In this document: in pieces, positions 6,828 to 15,435 of the stretch
Numbering within the stretch: position 1 is the stretch's first letter
Layout of the letters: each line of letters opens with the position of its first letter
DNA from: an uncultured Bacteroidales bacterium
Lineage (GTDB): Bacteria > Bacteroidota > Bacteroidia > Bacteroidales > FEN-979
DNA length: 33,417 bases
Reading direction: 5' to 3'
Assembly: GCA_903915465.1 (NCBI GenBank)
Contig: CAIWTA010000124.1
Span: 1 to 33,417, forward strand
The notes under the pieces: model-generated
Databases searched by the model: none
Seen by the model: the letters and a program-made list of their open reading frames with translations, nothing else
Told to the model about the DNA's origin: nothing
Position numbers and translations under genes: made by a program

Positions 6828-7625
6828 ATGTGCGAAACCTGCGGTTGCGGAGAACCTGGCGGCTTTACAGTCGGAACTCCTGGTGAACATGCTCATGATC
6901 ATTCCCATCCCCATAATCATTCAAATGGAGCGTCAGATCATAACCATGATCATGAACATTCAACTGAAAAAGTTATTGAAATAAATAAGGACATCCTTTT
7001 CGAAAATAATCTGATTGCTGAACGAAACCGCGGTTTCTTTGAAGGAAGAAAGATCTTCTGCCTTAACCTTGTAAGTTCTCCGGGATCAGGAAAGACAACG
7101 CTATTGGAGAAGACTATACTTGCCTTGAAAGGTAAAATCAGTATTTCCGCCATAGAGGGCGACCAGCAAAGTTATCTTGATGCTGAACGAATTGAAAGAA
7201 CCGGTGTCAGCGTTGTACAGGTTAATACTGGCATGGGATGCCATCTGGATGCACGGATGGTCAATATTGCTGTGCAAAAACTTGCGATCAGGGAACGTTC
7301 AGTTTTATTCATTGAAAATGTCGGAAACCTTGTCTGTCCTGCTATCTTCGACCTTGGAGAAACCAAACGGGTGCTGGTTATGAGTGTAACTGAAGGAGAT
7401 GATAAGCCACTGAAATACACGGCAATGTTCAGATCGGCATCACTCTGCATCATTAACAAAACCGACCTGTTGCCTTATGTCAGTTTCAATGTGGATGCAG
7501 CAATTCAGAACGCTCTGGCGGTAAATCCGTCACTTGAGTTTATTCAACTCTCAGCAACAACTGGCGAAGGAATGCAAGTGTGGGTGGATTGGTGTCTTGC
7601 CCAATCAGCTATCTCATATCAATGA
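6828..7625 (+). CDS. hypB: HypB, nickel-delivering GTPase
   Basis: HypB, 265 residues, is a SIMIBI-class GTPase that stores nickel and hands it to the hydrogenase with HypA. The N-terminus begins MCETCGCG, the CxxCGC high-affinity nickel site (Cys2, Cys5, Cys7). A histidine-rich segment (residues 21-44, 11 His) follows and probably stores metal. The P-loop is SPGSGKTT (84-91). The G-domain metal site includes Cys138-His139 (GMGCHLDARM), with ENVGNLVCP and Cys170 after it; NKTD supplies guanine specificity. Its 3' end overlaps the convergent lolA gene by 17 bp. It is separated from hypA by repeats, unlike the compact hypFCDEA block. Confidence 0.96.
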   Translation: MCETCGCGEPGGFTVGTPGEHAHDHSHPHNHSNGASDHNHDHEHSTEKVIEINKDILFENNLIAERNRGFFEGRKIFCLNLVSSPGSGKTTLLEKTILALKGKISISAIEGDQQSYLDAERIERTGVSVVQVNTGMGCHLDARMVNIAVQKLAIRERSVLFIENVGNLVCPAIFDLGETKRVLVMSVTEGDDKPLKYTAMFRSASLCIINKTDLLPYVSFNVDAAIQNALAVNPSLEFIQLSATTGEGMQVWVDWCLAQSAISYQ

Positions 7626-8247
7626 GTTCCACTCCGGGGAATTTAGAAGCCTCGAAAGAAAAGTCGGCATTGGTTACCGGAATGTCTGTCTGGTAATTCG
7701 TCACTTTATAAGTAAAAGTGTTTCCACTTTTATCGAGCAGGATAAAGCTTTTTACCTGTTTTTTAGTTTTATCTACTACCAGAATCGCCTTCGTGAAGTT
7801 TTTGATTGTATTTGGAATCAATTCAATGCTCTCTACTGAAGGATCGGTTTGGGCTTTATCTTTGATGATCTTTGATTTGTAGTTGCTGTTATAAGAAGAA
7901 AGCAATTTGGAAGGAGTCAAAGCATCTTCTTTGGCATCAACGTCATTGATTTGAACTTCGTTTGATTCTTTGATGTAAGTCCAAATAGTTTTTCCGTTAC
8001 AAATAATAGTCTGGCCGGCTGCTGTCAACCTGTATTTTTCACCTGAAACCAGAAGTGAACCAGTTTTTACTTCATTTATTTTTGCCTGTTTGTTTTCCAT
8101 TGTGTAGGAAAAATCAGCCATGATGGATTTGTGTGATTTGGTTTTCTGGCTTACTTCATCTAATAACAAAGATGCTTTCGAATCTTTTACTTGTGAGAAT
8201 GCCATGCATGCCAGCAAAACGAATACCAATGTCAATACCCTGCTCAT
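7609..8247 (-). CDS. lolA: LolA-family outer-membrane lipoprotein carrier protein
   Basis: A 212-residue periplasmic protein of the LolA/LolB-like family, which carries lipoproteins from the LolCDE transporter to the outer membrane. The N-terminus is a signal peptide (MSRVLTLVFVLLACMAFSQ). The mature part shows the family's pattern: an early helix (LLDEVSQKTKSHKSIMADFSY), paired beta strands (GSLLVSGEKYRLTAAGQTIICNG written in part) and the KTIWTYI strand. The open frame extends to 8376, but that would overlap ftsK and hide the signal peptide; 8247 leaves a 10-nt gap after ftsK and is preferred. It is the last gene of the leftward run and overlaps hypB tail to tail. Confidence 0.88.
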   Translation of the reverse strand: MSRVLTLVFVLLACMAFSQVKDSKASLLLDEVSQKTKSHKSIMADFSYTMENKQAKINEVKTGSLLVSGEKYRLTAAGQTIICNGKTIWTYIKESNEVQINDVDAKEDALTPSKLLSSYNSNYKSKIIKDKAQTDPSVESIELIPNTIKNFTKAILVVDKTKKQVKSFILLDKSGNTFTYKVTNYQTDIPVTNADFSFEASKFPGVELIDMR

Positions 8248-8257
8248 GTTTCTAAGG

Positions 8258-10819
8258 TTAAATTTCTCCGATTTCTTTGAGGTGTAATTCAAGTGAAGTA
8301 AGGTCTTTAAACCGAACCTCGCGGGCTTTGCTTCCTTCAAATGGTCCAACAATACCTGCGGATTCCAACTGATCAATAATTCTACCGGCCCGGTTGTACC
8401 CTAATTTCAATCTTCTTTGAATCAGGGAAGTTGATCCTTGCTGATGCTGGATGATAAGCCGGGCAGCCTCAGCGAATAACTCATCTTTTGAATCGGGGTC
8501 GAATTCTTTTGTACTTTCGGTCTCTTCATCATTAAATTCAGGAAGATGATAAGCATCTGAAAATCCTCTTTGGCTTCCGATGAATTCGGTCATTTTTTCA
8601 ATTTCAGGAGTATCAACGAATGCACATTGAAGCCGGATCAGGTCGCTTCCTGTCGATAAAAGCATATCACCACGCCCCACAAGTTGATCAGCGCCACCGG
8701 TATCTAAAATTGTTCTCGAATCAATTTTAGAAATTACCCTGAAAGCGATTCTGGCAGGGAAGTTGGCCTTGATAGTACCGGTTATAATATTGACGGAAGG
8801 ACGCTGGGTAGCAATGACTAAGTGAATGCCAATCGCCCTGGCAAGCTGTGCCAGACGTGTCAGTGGTGTCTCGATCTCCCTCCCGGCAGTCATGATGAGG
8901 TCTGCAAATTCATCTACAACAAGAATCAGGTAGGGGAGAAACCGGTGTCCATTATTGGGGTTCAGTTTCCGTGAGATAAATTTTTCGTTGTATTCGCGGA
9001 TATTTCTTACCTGCGCATCCTGAAGCAGGTCGTACCGGCTGTCCATCTCAATGTTGAGAGAATTCAGGGTACGGATCACCTTCTTAGTATCTGTGATAAT
9101 TGCTTCTTCTGAATCCGGCAGTTTTGCCAGAAAATGGCGCTCGATTTTGGTAAAGAGAGAAAGCTCTACTTTTTTCGGGTCAACCATTATAAATTTAATT
9201 TCGGAAGGATGCTTTTTATATAGCAAAGAAGCGATGATTGTATTTAATCCAACCGATTTTCCCTGTCCTGTAGCACCTGCCATCAGGATATGCGGCAGTT
9301 TCGCCAGGTCAACGACAAAAGTTTCGTTTGCAATTGTTTTTCCCAGTGCCAGCGGGAGGTCATAAGTTGATTTCTGGAACCGTTCAGATGATAACACAGA
9401 TTTCATTGAAACGATTTCCGGGTTTTTATTTGGAACTTCAATGCCTATGGTTCCTTTACCGGGGATGGGAGCAATGATCCGAATACCCAGAGCTGAAAGG
9501 CTAAGCGCAATATCATCTTCAAGATTCTTAATTTTGGAAATCCTGACGCCTGCTTCAGGAATAATTTCATAAAGTGTGACTGTAGGACCAATCGTAGCTT
9601 TGATCTTTTGAATCTGAATTGAATAGTTCTTGAGGGTTTCAACGATACGGTTCTTGTTTGCTTCAAGTTCTTCCTTGTTGATGTTGATTTCGTCTCCTCC
9701 ATAATTATTCAATAATTCAAAGGGTGGATATTTATAATGAGGAAGGTCAAGCGTTGGGTCATATCTGGTATCGATCGTTCTATGCTCGCTTGTTCCGGTC
9801 TCTACCGGATCTGTTAGAATATCCTGTACCGGTTTCTCAATCAAAAATTCAACATCAGTGTCAACTTGGTTGCCAGACTCTTTTACCGTTGCAGATTCAA
9901 TCTCCAAAGGAAGGTCAACGCTAGGCTCCGGGCTAACCTGATCTTCGGATTTTATTTCAGGTGATGGATCTGTAAAGCGGTTAACAAAATCGTTAGTTAC
10001 TTCTTCTGGTTTTTCGGTTTCTTTTTCTGATGAGTCCAAGATTTCCCGTTCAGGTTGCACTGGTGAATCGGTTAAAACAGGGATTTCCCTCTGCTCTTTT
10101 TTCTTAAACCAACGGAAAGGAATATTCAATGAGAGTATCAGGAAACTCAAAAGAGTGAAGATAAGTAACAGAATAAGGCCGGAAAAACCCAGAAAATCAG
10201 TGAGAATGATATTCATTTCATATCCATAGACTCCGTAAAGCACTTCATTCTCAGGGAAAGCAGCACGCAAAAACAAAGGGATCCAGGCTATTCCGAAAAA
10301 TACGTACTTTAATGTTTTGATTATGGGCAGGAAGGACCTGCCTGTTAGTAGCTTCAGCCCTGTTATACACAGGATCAGCACAAACAGGAACGAAGCCATT
10401 CCAAACCATTGTGAGATGAAAAGATAGGCAACTAGGGCGCCGAGTTTTCCCATCCAGTTTTCGCAACGTGTGCTGGTAATCAGATGATCGAAAGAAAAAT
10501 TTGAAAACACTTTACTGGCAAAGTCAAAATCAACCTGCCAGGTTCGTGCATAAGATACAAACGACAGCAATAAATAGGCAGCCAGGAGAAGCAGGAAAAG
10601 GCCTAAAACCTTAAAGTATTTTTCGTTAACAGGTCGCTTTTCTTTCTTCTCTTTTTTTGGCCGCTCAGTTCTTTTTGGCTTTTCAGGCTTTTGAGGTTTT
10701 GCTGGCTTTTGAGATTTATCGGGAGTCGGAGTTTTTTTCTGAGTTTTATTGCCTGTGGCCTCTTCCTGGGGTTCATCCCTGAAGGTGTTCGATTTTAACG
10801 AATTGGTTTGTTTTCCCAT
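8258..10819 (-). CDS. ftsK: FtsK/SpoIIIE-family DNA translocase
   Basis: An 853-residue septal DNA translocase that pumps chromosomal DNA during division and helps dimer resolution. The N-terminus is a Lys/Pro-rich cytoplasmic segment (about 20-65). About four transmembrane helices follow (roughly 68-235), then an acidic linker (about 245-360) that is shorter than in E. coli. The motor has Walker A GATGQGKSV near residue 515 and Walker B LILVVDEFAD near residue 630. The C-terminal gamma domain (about 770-853, with QRRLKLGYNRAGRIIDQLE) should read oriented KOPS-like sequences. It lies 17 nt after the DUF4412 gene and 10 nt before lolA, so the three are probably one transcript. Confidence 0.95.
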   Translation of the reverse strand: MGKQTNSLKSNTFRDEPQEEATGNKTQKKTPTPDKSQKPAKPQKPEKPKRTERPKKEKKEKRPVNEKYFKVLGLFLLLLAAYLLLSFVSYARTWQVDFDFASKVFSNFSFDHLITSTRCENWMGKLGALVAYLFISQWFGMASFLFVLILCITGLKLLTGRSFLPIIKTLKYVFFGIAWIPLFLRAAFPENEVLYGVYGYEMNIILTDFLGFSGLILLLIFTLLSFLILSLNIPFRWFKKKEQREIPVLTDSPVQPEREILDSSEKETEKPEEVTNDFVNRFTDPSPEIKSEDQVSPEPSVDLPLEIESATVKESGNQVDTDVEFLIEKPVQDILTDPVETGTSEHRTIDTRYDPTLDLPHYKYPPFELLNNYGGDEININKEELEANKNRIVETLKNYSIQIQKIKATIGPTVTLYEIIPEAGVRISKIKNLEDDIALSLSALGIRIIAPIPGKGTIGIEVPNKNPEIVSMKSVLSSERFQKSTYDLPLALGKTIANETFVVDLAKLPHILMAGATGQGKSVGLNTIIASLLYKKHPSEIKFIMVDPKKVELSLFTKIERHFLAKLPDSEEAIITDTKKVIRTLNSLNIEMDSRYDLLQDAQVRNIREYNEKFISRKLNPNNGHRFLPYLILVVDEFADLIMTAGREIETPLTRLAQLARAIGIHLVIATQRPSVNIITGTIKANFPARIAFRVISKIDSRTILDTGGADQLVGRGDMLLSTGSDLIRLQCAFVDTPEIEKMTEFIGSQRGFSDAYHLPEFNDEETESTKEFDPDSKDELFAEAARLIIQHQQGSTSLIQRRLKLGYNRAGRIIDQLESAGIVGPFEGSKAREVRFKDLTSLELHLKEIGEI

Positions 10820-10836
10820 TTACACAAGGAATAAAA

Positions 10837-11532
10837 TTATTCCCCTCCTCCTCCGAATTTGGTTTTTAATTCTTCTTCAGTTGTCAATTTGTAATCTGAA
10901 GGAATTTCAAAGTCTTTGCTCGCAATGCTTTTCTTTTCCACAGAAGAAGCAGAGAATTTCATCATGAATTGTGGCGTTTTCATAAGAAATTCCATCATCA
11001 CACCATCGATATCCTTATATAATGGACTATCAAAATTGGCTCCTTTTCCACCGATTTCTGTTGTGAAAAAGACCTCCAAAGTTGTTTTTTCTCCATCTTC
11101 TTCTGTTGTAACAATGGCCTTTTTACATGTGTACCCTGCAATAGTTTTTGTTTCATTTGTTAAGACAACTTTTGCAGCAGGTTCTTTGGCGATCTCCTTT
11201 TCAATATCCTGGCTTGTTTTCTTGGTGTAATATTTTTGCCCCATCACATCGATCAGGTTGATGACAGTTTTTTCATTACAATCATTGATCGTGATTTGAT
11301 TTCCCATCATGCCCATTATAAGCTCTGTTCTTGCTTTTGTTCCTTTTACAGATACTGTAAAAATTTTAGGAAACATTTGCAACTGACTTTCCGTGAATTT
11401 GCTATCAGGATAAGTAATATTGTAAGTGATTACTCCTTCGAATGGTTTTAGCGCCATGATTGCAGCCGGACCTAAGAAAACCATTAAAAATAAAATCCCG
11501 ATTTTTTTAAAGTTATTTTTCATCTTGAACAT
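10837..11532 (-). CDS. DUF4412-like secreted protein
   Basis: A 231-residue exported protein. An N-terminal hydrophobic signal follows a short basic stretch (MKNNFKKIGILFLMVFLG). The rest is a beta-rich domain with FEGVITYNITYPD, KARTELIMGMMGNQITIND, TKTIAGYTCKKAIV and LEVFFTTEIG. This resembles the DUF4412/GLPGLI class of Bacteroidota, periplasmic beta-sandwiches often compared with LolA-like folds. The function is not known to me. The ATG at 11532 and one at 11523 (MKNNF) are both possible; the second gives the cleaner signal peptide. It is read directly before ftsK and lolA from a promoter that overlaps the end of lepB. The C-terminus ends in a run of glycines. Confidence 0.75.
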   Translation of the reverse strand: MFKMKNNFKKIGILFLMVFLGPAAIMALKPFEGVITYNITYPDSKFTESQLQMFPKIFTVSVKGTKARTELIMGMMGNQITINDCNEKTVINLIDVMGQKYYTKKTSQDIEKEIAKEPAAKVVLTNETKTIAGYTCKKAIVTTEEDGEKTTLEVFFTTEIGGKGANFDSPLYKDIDGVMMEFLMKTPQFMMKFSASSVEKKSIASKDFEIPSDYKLTTEEELKTKFGGGGE

Positions 11533-11567
11533 TTTATGAGTGAGTGAACAATTTTGATTAGCAAGGA

Positions 11568-11597
11568 CAAAGATATTTATTTTACTATTCTGAACAA
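11568..11597 (-). promoter_or_regulatory. Promoter of the DUF4412-ftsK-lolA unit
   Basis: On the minus strand TTG (11595-11597) is followed after 19 nt by TATCTTTG (11568-11575), an exact match to the Bacteroidota -7 element. The -33 box lies inside the 3' end of lepB. Start of transcription would be near 11561, about 30 nt before the first start codon. This separates ftsK-lolA expression from the parA-lepB part of the run. Confidence 0.7.
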
Positions 11598-13091
11598 TTT
11601 ACTCCACCGGATTTTTCCATCGAAAATGGATTTAGTAGGATCTAAGGAGAGCCATACAAACACTGCTTTTCCGACTATATGATCTTCCGGAACAAATCCC
11701 CAGTAACGCGAATCGGCTGAGTTATGCCGGTTGTCACCCATCATCCAATAATAGTTCATTTTAAATGTATAGGATGTACTTTCCTTTCCATTAATAAAGA
11801 CCTTTCCTTCTTTTTCTTCCAGCTTATTTCCTTCAAAGACACCTATTATTCTTCTGTAAAAGCAAATATTATCCTTACCAATTTGCACTGTGGAACCTTT
11901 TTTGGGGATTAATAACGGTCCATAATTATCTACATTCCAACGATAAGTCGAATCAAATGGAAAAATGTTCGGATCCCACAAGCCAGGTGCCTGGATAATT
12001 GGCTCAATGGATTTGACATTACTTATCTGTTTTATTTTCTCAAGGGATTCTTCAGAAAGTGTCAACTCATAACTTCCGTTGTTATCTGTGTTGAAGTTCT
12101 CCGTGATGTTCAGTTTATCCAGTGTCCGGTTACTGATTGATGAGCCATCTGTATGAACAATGAATTTAAATTGACGGTGCCCTGGGTTTTGTTCTTCTCT
12201 GCCATTAATCAGCACTTTTTTATTTACAATCTGGAGAATATCTCCGGGAATACCGATGCACCGTTTGATAAAGTTCTCGCGTTTGTCAACCGGACGGGTA
12301 ATAATATCTCCGAAATAATTCGGATTTGTGCGTAATGCATCTCTGCCAAACTGCCGAACGAGTTGATAATAGCTTGCATTACTCTGGAATTTTGTCGACA
12401 AAGTATCTCCGTCAGGATAGTTGAATACAACAACATCCATGTTTTTTATTTTTTGGAACCCTGGAAAACGATAATAAGGCAATTCGATCCATTCTAAGTA
12501 AGATTTTGTTGATTCGGTAAGCGGTAGTGTATGATGTACAAAAGGAAAGGCAAGCGGGGTATTGGGAACCTTAGGACCGAAATTTATTTTGCTGACAAAA
12601 AGATAATCCCCCACGAGCAATGTCTTTTCCATCGAAGAAGTAGGAATTGTGTACGCTTCAATGAGAAAAATCCGGATGATGCTGGCAGCGATAACAGCAA
12701 AGATGATTGCATCAAGCCATTCGCGGGTGCCGGTTTTTTTTATTACAGGGCGCTTATCCGGATCAAGGAATGTCTCTTTCTTTGAGAATCCCAGATATGG
12801 AAGGTAAGCAAAAGGAAACAATACACCCATTGCCTGTTCACCCAATCCGTACTTTTTAAAACACTTGCATATTTCCACGATCATCAACAGAATGACGAAC
12901 ACATCGATAAAAGGGATCAGGAGAAAAATATACCACCACATGGGTTTTTTGATGATCTTTAACCAGACGTATAAGTTGTAAAAGGGGATGATTACCGACC
13001 AGCCTTTATAGCCGGCTTTTTCGAAGATAGCCCACAATCCTACAAGGGATGAAATGAAGAACAGAATGGTCACAAGAAGGTAGAGGTTCAT
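11577..13091 (-). CDS. lepB: Signal peptidase I with N-terminal membrane domain
   Basis: A 504-residue type I signal peptidase, which removes signal peptides from exported proteins at the inner membrane. Residues 1-105 are a multi-helix membrane domain (GWSVIIPFYNLYVWLKIIKK and following) of the DUF5684 kind, found fused or adjacent to LepB in Bacteroidota. The peptidase starts near 120: a transmembrane helix, then IPTSSMEKTLLVGDYLFV with the nucleophile Ser153, and FIKRCIGIPGD with general base Lys276. The C-terminal GDNRHNSADSRYWGFVPEDH box is intact. A long insertion of about 110 residues lies between the Lys box and the last box, as in Bacteroidota enzymes. It follows dapB by 47 nt. Confidence 0.94.
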   Translation of the reverse strand: MNLYLLVTILFFISSLVGLWAIFEKAGYKGWSVIIPFYNLYVWLKIIKKPMWWYIFLLIPFIDVFVILLMIVEICKCFKKYGLGEQAMGVLFPFAYLPYLGFSKKETFLDPDKRPVIKKTGTREWLDAIIFAVIAASIIRIFLIEAYTIPTSSMEKTLLVGDYLFVSKINFGPKVPNTPLAFPFVHHTLPLTESTKSYLEWIELPYYRFPGFQKIKNMDVVVFNYPDGDTLSTKFQSNASYYQLVRQFGRDALRTNPNYFGDIITRPVDKRENFIKRCIGIPGDILQIVNKKVLINGREEQNPGHRQFKFIVHTDGSSISNRTLDKLNITENFNTDNNGSYELTLSEESLEKIKQISNVKSIEPIIQAPGLWDPNIFPFDSTYRWNVDNYGPLLIPKKGSTVQIGKDNICFYRRIIGVFEGNKLEEKEGKVFINGKESTSYTFKMNYYWMMGDNRHNSADSRYWGFVPEDHIVGKAVFVWLSLDPTKSIFDGKIRWSKLFRIVK

Positions 13092-13138
13092 AACTATGGT
13101 GTTGGTTTAACTTAAATAACGCTGGTTTTACTGTTTTC

Positions 13139-13876
13139 TTATACAGATTCGTTCACTTTTAGCCCGGAAAGCATGTCTTTCATTTCAAAAAAACCCTTTT
13201 TCCCGGGAAGCCATTCTGCTGCCATTAAGGCGCCAATGGCAAAACCACGACGGTTTTTAGCATTGTGAATAATGGTTATATTATCGATATCTGAATCATA
13301 TTTTATGATGTGCGTTCCCGGTTCGTTTTCCATACGTATTGATTTTATTCCCAGTTCTCCGGGGTTTTCCGAGAGGTCATTCACCCATTTTTCTTTCCGC
13401 CCGATGTGTTTAATGATATCGTTCGCTAAAAGAATTGCAGTTCCACTGGGCGCATCCTGTTTGTGAATATGATGCGTTTCTTCAATAGAGATCTCGTATT
13501 CATCCCAGTCCGACATAAGGCTTGCCAGGTGGCGATTCAGGTCAAAAAACAGGTTGACCCCGATGCTGAAATTTGGAGCAAAAAACAAGGTTTGGGCTAG
13601 TTTTGCACAATCACCTTTAACTTTTTCCAGGTCTTCATACCAACCTGTTGTCCCAACAACAACAGGTACCTTCGCATCAAAGCAACGATAAATGTTTTTC
13701 ACAACAGCATCTGGTGATGAAAAATCGATTGCAACATCCGCGTCACCGAGAAGGGTTCCTTTTTGTATCCAATCATTGATAGAATCAATAACCAGTATAA
13801 TCTCATGATTATGTTTAGAAATAACCCTTTCCATTTCAGAGCCCATCTTCCCATATCCTAATAAAGCGATTTTCAT
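13139..13876 (-). CDS. dapB: 4-Hydroxy-tetrahydrodipicolinate reductase
   Basis: DapB, 245 residues, reduces the product of DapA with NAD(P)H in the diaminopimelate/lysine pathway that feeds peptidoglycan synthesis. The N-terminal Rossmann motif is LGYGKMG (residues 6-12) and VVGTTGW follows at 73-79. The catalytic block is HHIHKQDAPSGTA (His135, His136, Lys139, then DAPSGT 141-146). The length is on the short side, as in the Bacteroidota form. The gene sits in the conserved leftward run between DUF5683 and lepB; the 86-nt gap after DUF5683 shows no clear promoter. Confidence 0.95.
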   Translation of the reverse strand: MKIALLGYGKMGSEMERVISKHNHEIILVIDSINDWIQKGTLLGDADVAIDFSSPDAVVKNIYRCFDAKVPVVVGTTGWYEDLEKVKGDCAKLAQTLFFAPNFSIGVNLFFDLNRHLASLMSDWDEYEISIEETHHIHKQDAPSGTAILLANDIIKHIGRKEKWVNDLSENPGELGIKSIRMENEPGTHIIKYDSDIDNITIIHNAKNRRGFAIGALMAAEWLPGKKGFFEMKDMLSGLKVNESV

Positions 13877-13962
13877 TTTTTCAATTTCAAATTATTCGTT
13901 TCAATTACTTGATGAATGACTGATTACTTCATCTTTTTTAGTTTACCTCTTTACCTGATCCG

Positions 13963-14547
13963 TCAAAAATGCAAACTAATTTTGATACCTGACATATAAT
14001 TTTTACTGTATGATGGAGGCAGGATTACCGGTTCAAATTTCAGCGAAAGATCCTTACTGATGTTGTAAGTGAAAAGATGTGCATCCACTGAAGCATCGAC
14101 AATATTAAGAATGTACCAAAGTGCTGTAATGAGTATACTGATCTCCAAATTCCTTCTGTAATATTCCCTGGCAGACAACAGATTTGATGCAGAATATTTT
14201 TTTACCAGGCTTGCATAATTGCCTGCAGTATCTCCGTTCGACTTTTCAATGTAAGCGCATTTATAATTTATATATTCGTTGGTATTGGTCACAATGAAAT
14301 AGGTCATCACGCCAAGTCCGGCATATATGACAGGAATTTTCCAATATTTTTTATTGTAAGCCTGTCCAAGTCCTGGCAGTATAGCTGACATAATTGTAGC
14401 TTTTCTCGGAGAATGTTTCTTCTCCATTATGGAGTCGGGAATAGATACCTTCAGCTCAGTAGATTGTGATTTTACCGTTGCAGGAATACAAAGAAATATC
14501 AGGAGGCAGATGGTTCCTTGCAAAATAAGATGTAAATTTTTAGGCAT
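13963..14547 (-). CDS. DUF5683-domain exported protein
   Basis: A 194-residue protein with an N-terminal signal sequence (LHLILQGTICLLIFLCIPA) and the DUF5683 pattern SPRKATIMSAILPGLGQAYN followed by KKYWKIPVIYAGLGVMTYFI. Two hydrophobic helices follow, so the protein is probably anchored in the envelope. The family is almost confined to Bacteroidota and is often beside parB; its role is unknown to me. The ATG at 14547 overlaps the parB stop as TGATG, which argues for coupled translation. A TTG one codon upstream is possible but unnecessary. Confidence 0.8.
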   Translation of the reverse strand: MPKNLHLILQGTICLLIFLCIPATVKSQSTELKVSIPDSIMEKKHSPRKATIMSAILPGLGQAYNKKYWKIPVIYAGLGVMTYFIVTNTNEYINYKCAYIEKSNGDTAGNYASLVKKYSASNLLSAREYYRRNLEISILITALWYILNIVDASVDAHLFTYNISKDLSLKFEPVILPPSYSKNYMSGIKISLHF

Positions 14548-15434
14548 CAACTATCCAGCTTCAAAACGATACGGTCAAAATCTTCATCAGATTTGAAGGT
14601 GATGATGATAGCCCCATTCCCATGTAAATTTAATTTGAGATCGACTTCCGTATTCAGTTTTTTATTCAGTGTCTCTTTGATTTTCTCAAATTTTACAGGA
14701 AGTATAGGGTTTTCATTTCTTTTCTTACCAGGATTTGCGAGAGTGAGGTTCCTGACAATTTCTTCAACCTGGCGGACAGAAAGTTTTTTCTCCAGGATAC
14801 GATGGAGGATGATTAATTGGGTTTTGGTATCATTGATAGTGATCAATGCGCGCGCGTGTCCCATGGAGATCTTGTTATTGCGTATAGCGATCTGGATCTC
14901 TGTAGGCAGTTTCAACAAACGAATATAATTTGCAACTGTAGAACGGTCTTTCCCTACTTTCTGGCTTAGCTCTTCCTGGTTAAGTTGGCATTCTTCCAGA
15001 AGACGCTGAAAACTAATGGCAATTTCCAAAGGATTGAGTTCCTGTCGCTGAATGTTTTCTACCAAAGCGAGTTCTAGCATTTGCTCATCGTTGGCAATGC
15101 GGATAAAAGCAGGAATCTCTGTAAGGCCTGCCATTTTTGCTGCTTTCAAGCGACGTTCTCCTGCAATCACCTGGTATTTATCATATCCGAGTTTTCTGAT
15201 AGTGATTGGTTGAATTATTCCCTGTTCCTGGATTGATATGGTCAATTCAGCCAGTTCCGATTCTTCAAAATGTGTTCTGGGCTGAAAAGGATTTGGTTCA
15301 ATCTGGTTTACAGGAACATGGGCAATTGCTCCAACAACATATTCTCCGGAAATATCCCGGGAAGTAATATCTGTCTCAGGACTTTCCAGGATAGCACTCA
15401 GGCCTCTTCCTAAAGCCTTCTTTTTACCTTGCAT
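14547..15434 (-). CDS. parB: ParB/Spo0J chromosome-partitioning protein
   Basis: ParB, 295 residues, binds parS sites near the origin, spreads as a CTP-dependent clamp and is the partner of ParA. It begins with the typical KKALGRGLSAIL. The CTP-binding ParB/sulfiredoxin-like domain spans about 35-125 (PVNQIEPNPFQPR, then AGERRLKAAKMAGLTEIPAF). A helix-turn-helix region follows (LSQKVGKDRSTVANYIRLLK), then the dimerisation tail. It starts one nt after parA and its stop overlaps the next start, so parA-parB-DUF5683 are translated together. I saw no full parS palindrome in the window. Confidence 0.95.
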   Translation of the reverse strand: MQGKKKALGRGLSAILESPETDITSRDISGEYVVGAIAHVPVNQIEPNPFQPRTHFEESELAELTISIQEQGIIQPITIRKLGYDKYQVIAGERRLKAAKMAGLTEIPAFIRIANDEQMLELALVENIQRQELNPLEIAISFQRLLEECQLNQEELSQKVGKDRSTVANYIRLLKLPTEIQIAIRNNKISMGHARALITINDTKTQLIILHRILEKKLSVRQVEEIVRNLTLANPGKKRNENPILPVKFEKIKETLNKKLNTEVDLKLNLHGNGAIIITFKSDEDFDRIVLKLDS

Positions 15435-15435
15435 T

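Noticed and set aside
7534-7839. 101-residue open frame overlapping hypB and lolA
   Set aside because: It is antisense to lolA for most of its length and out of frame with hypB; both of those genes are well supported.
8248-8376. N-terminal extension of LolA
   Set aside because: It would overlap ftsK and bury the signal peptide; it is out-of-frame ftsK sequence.
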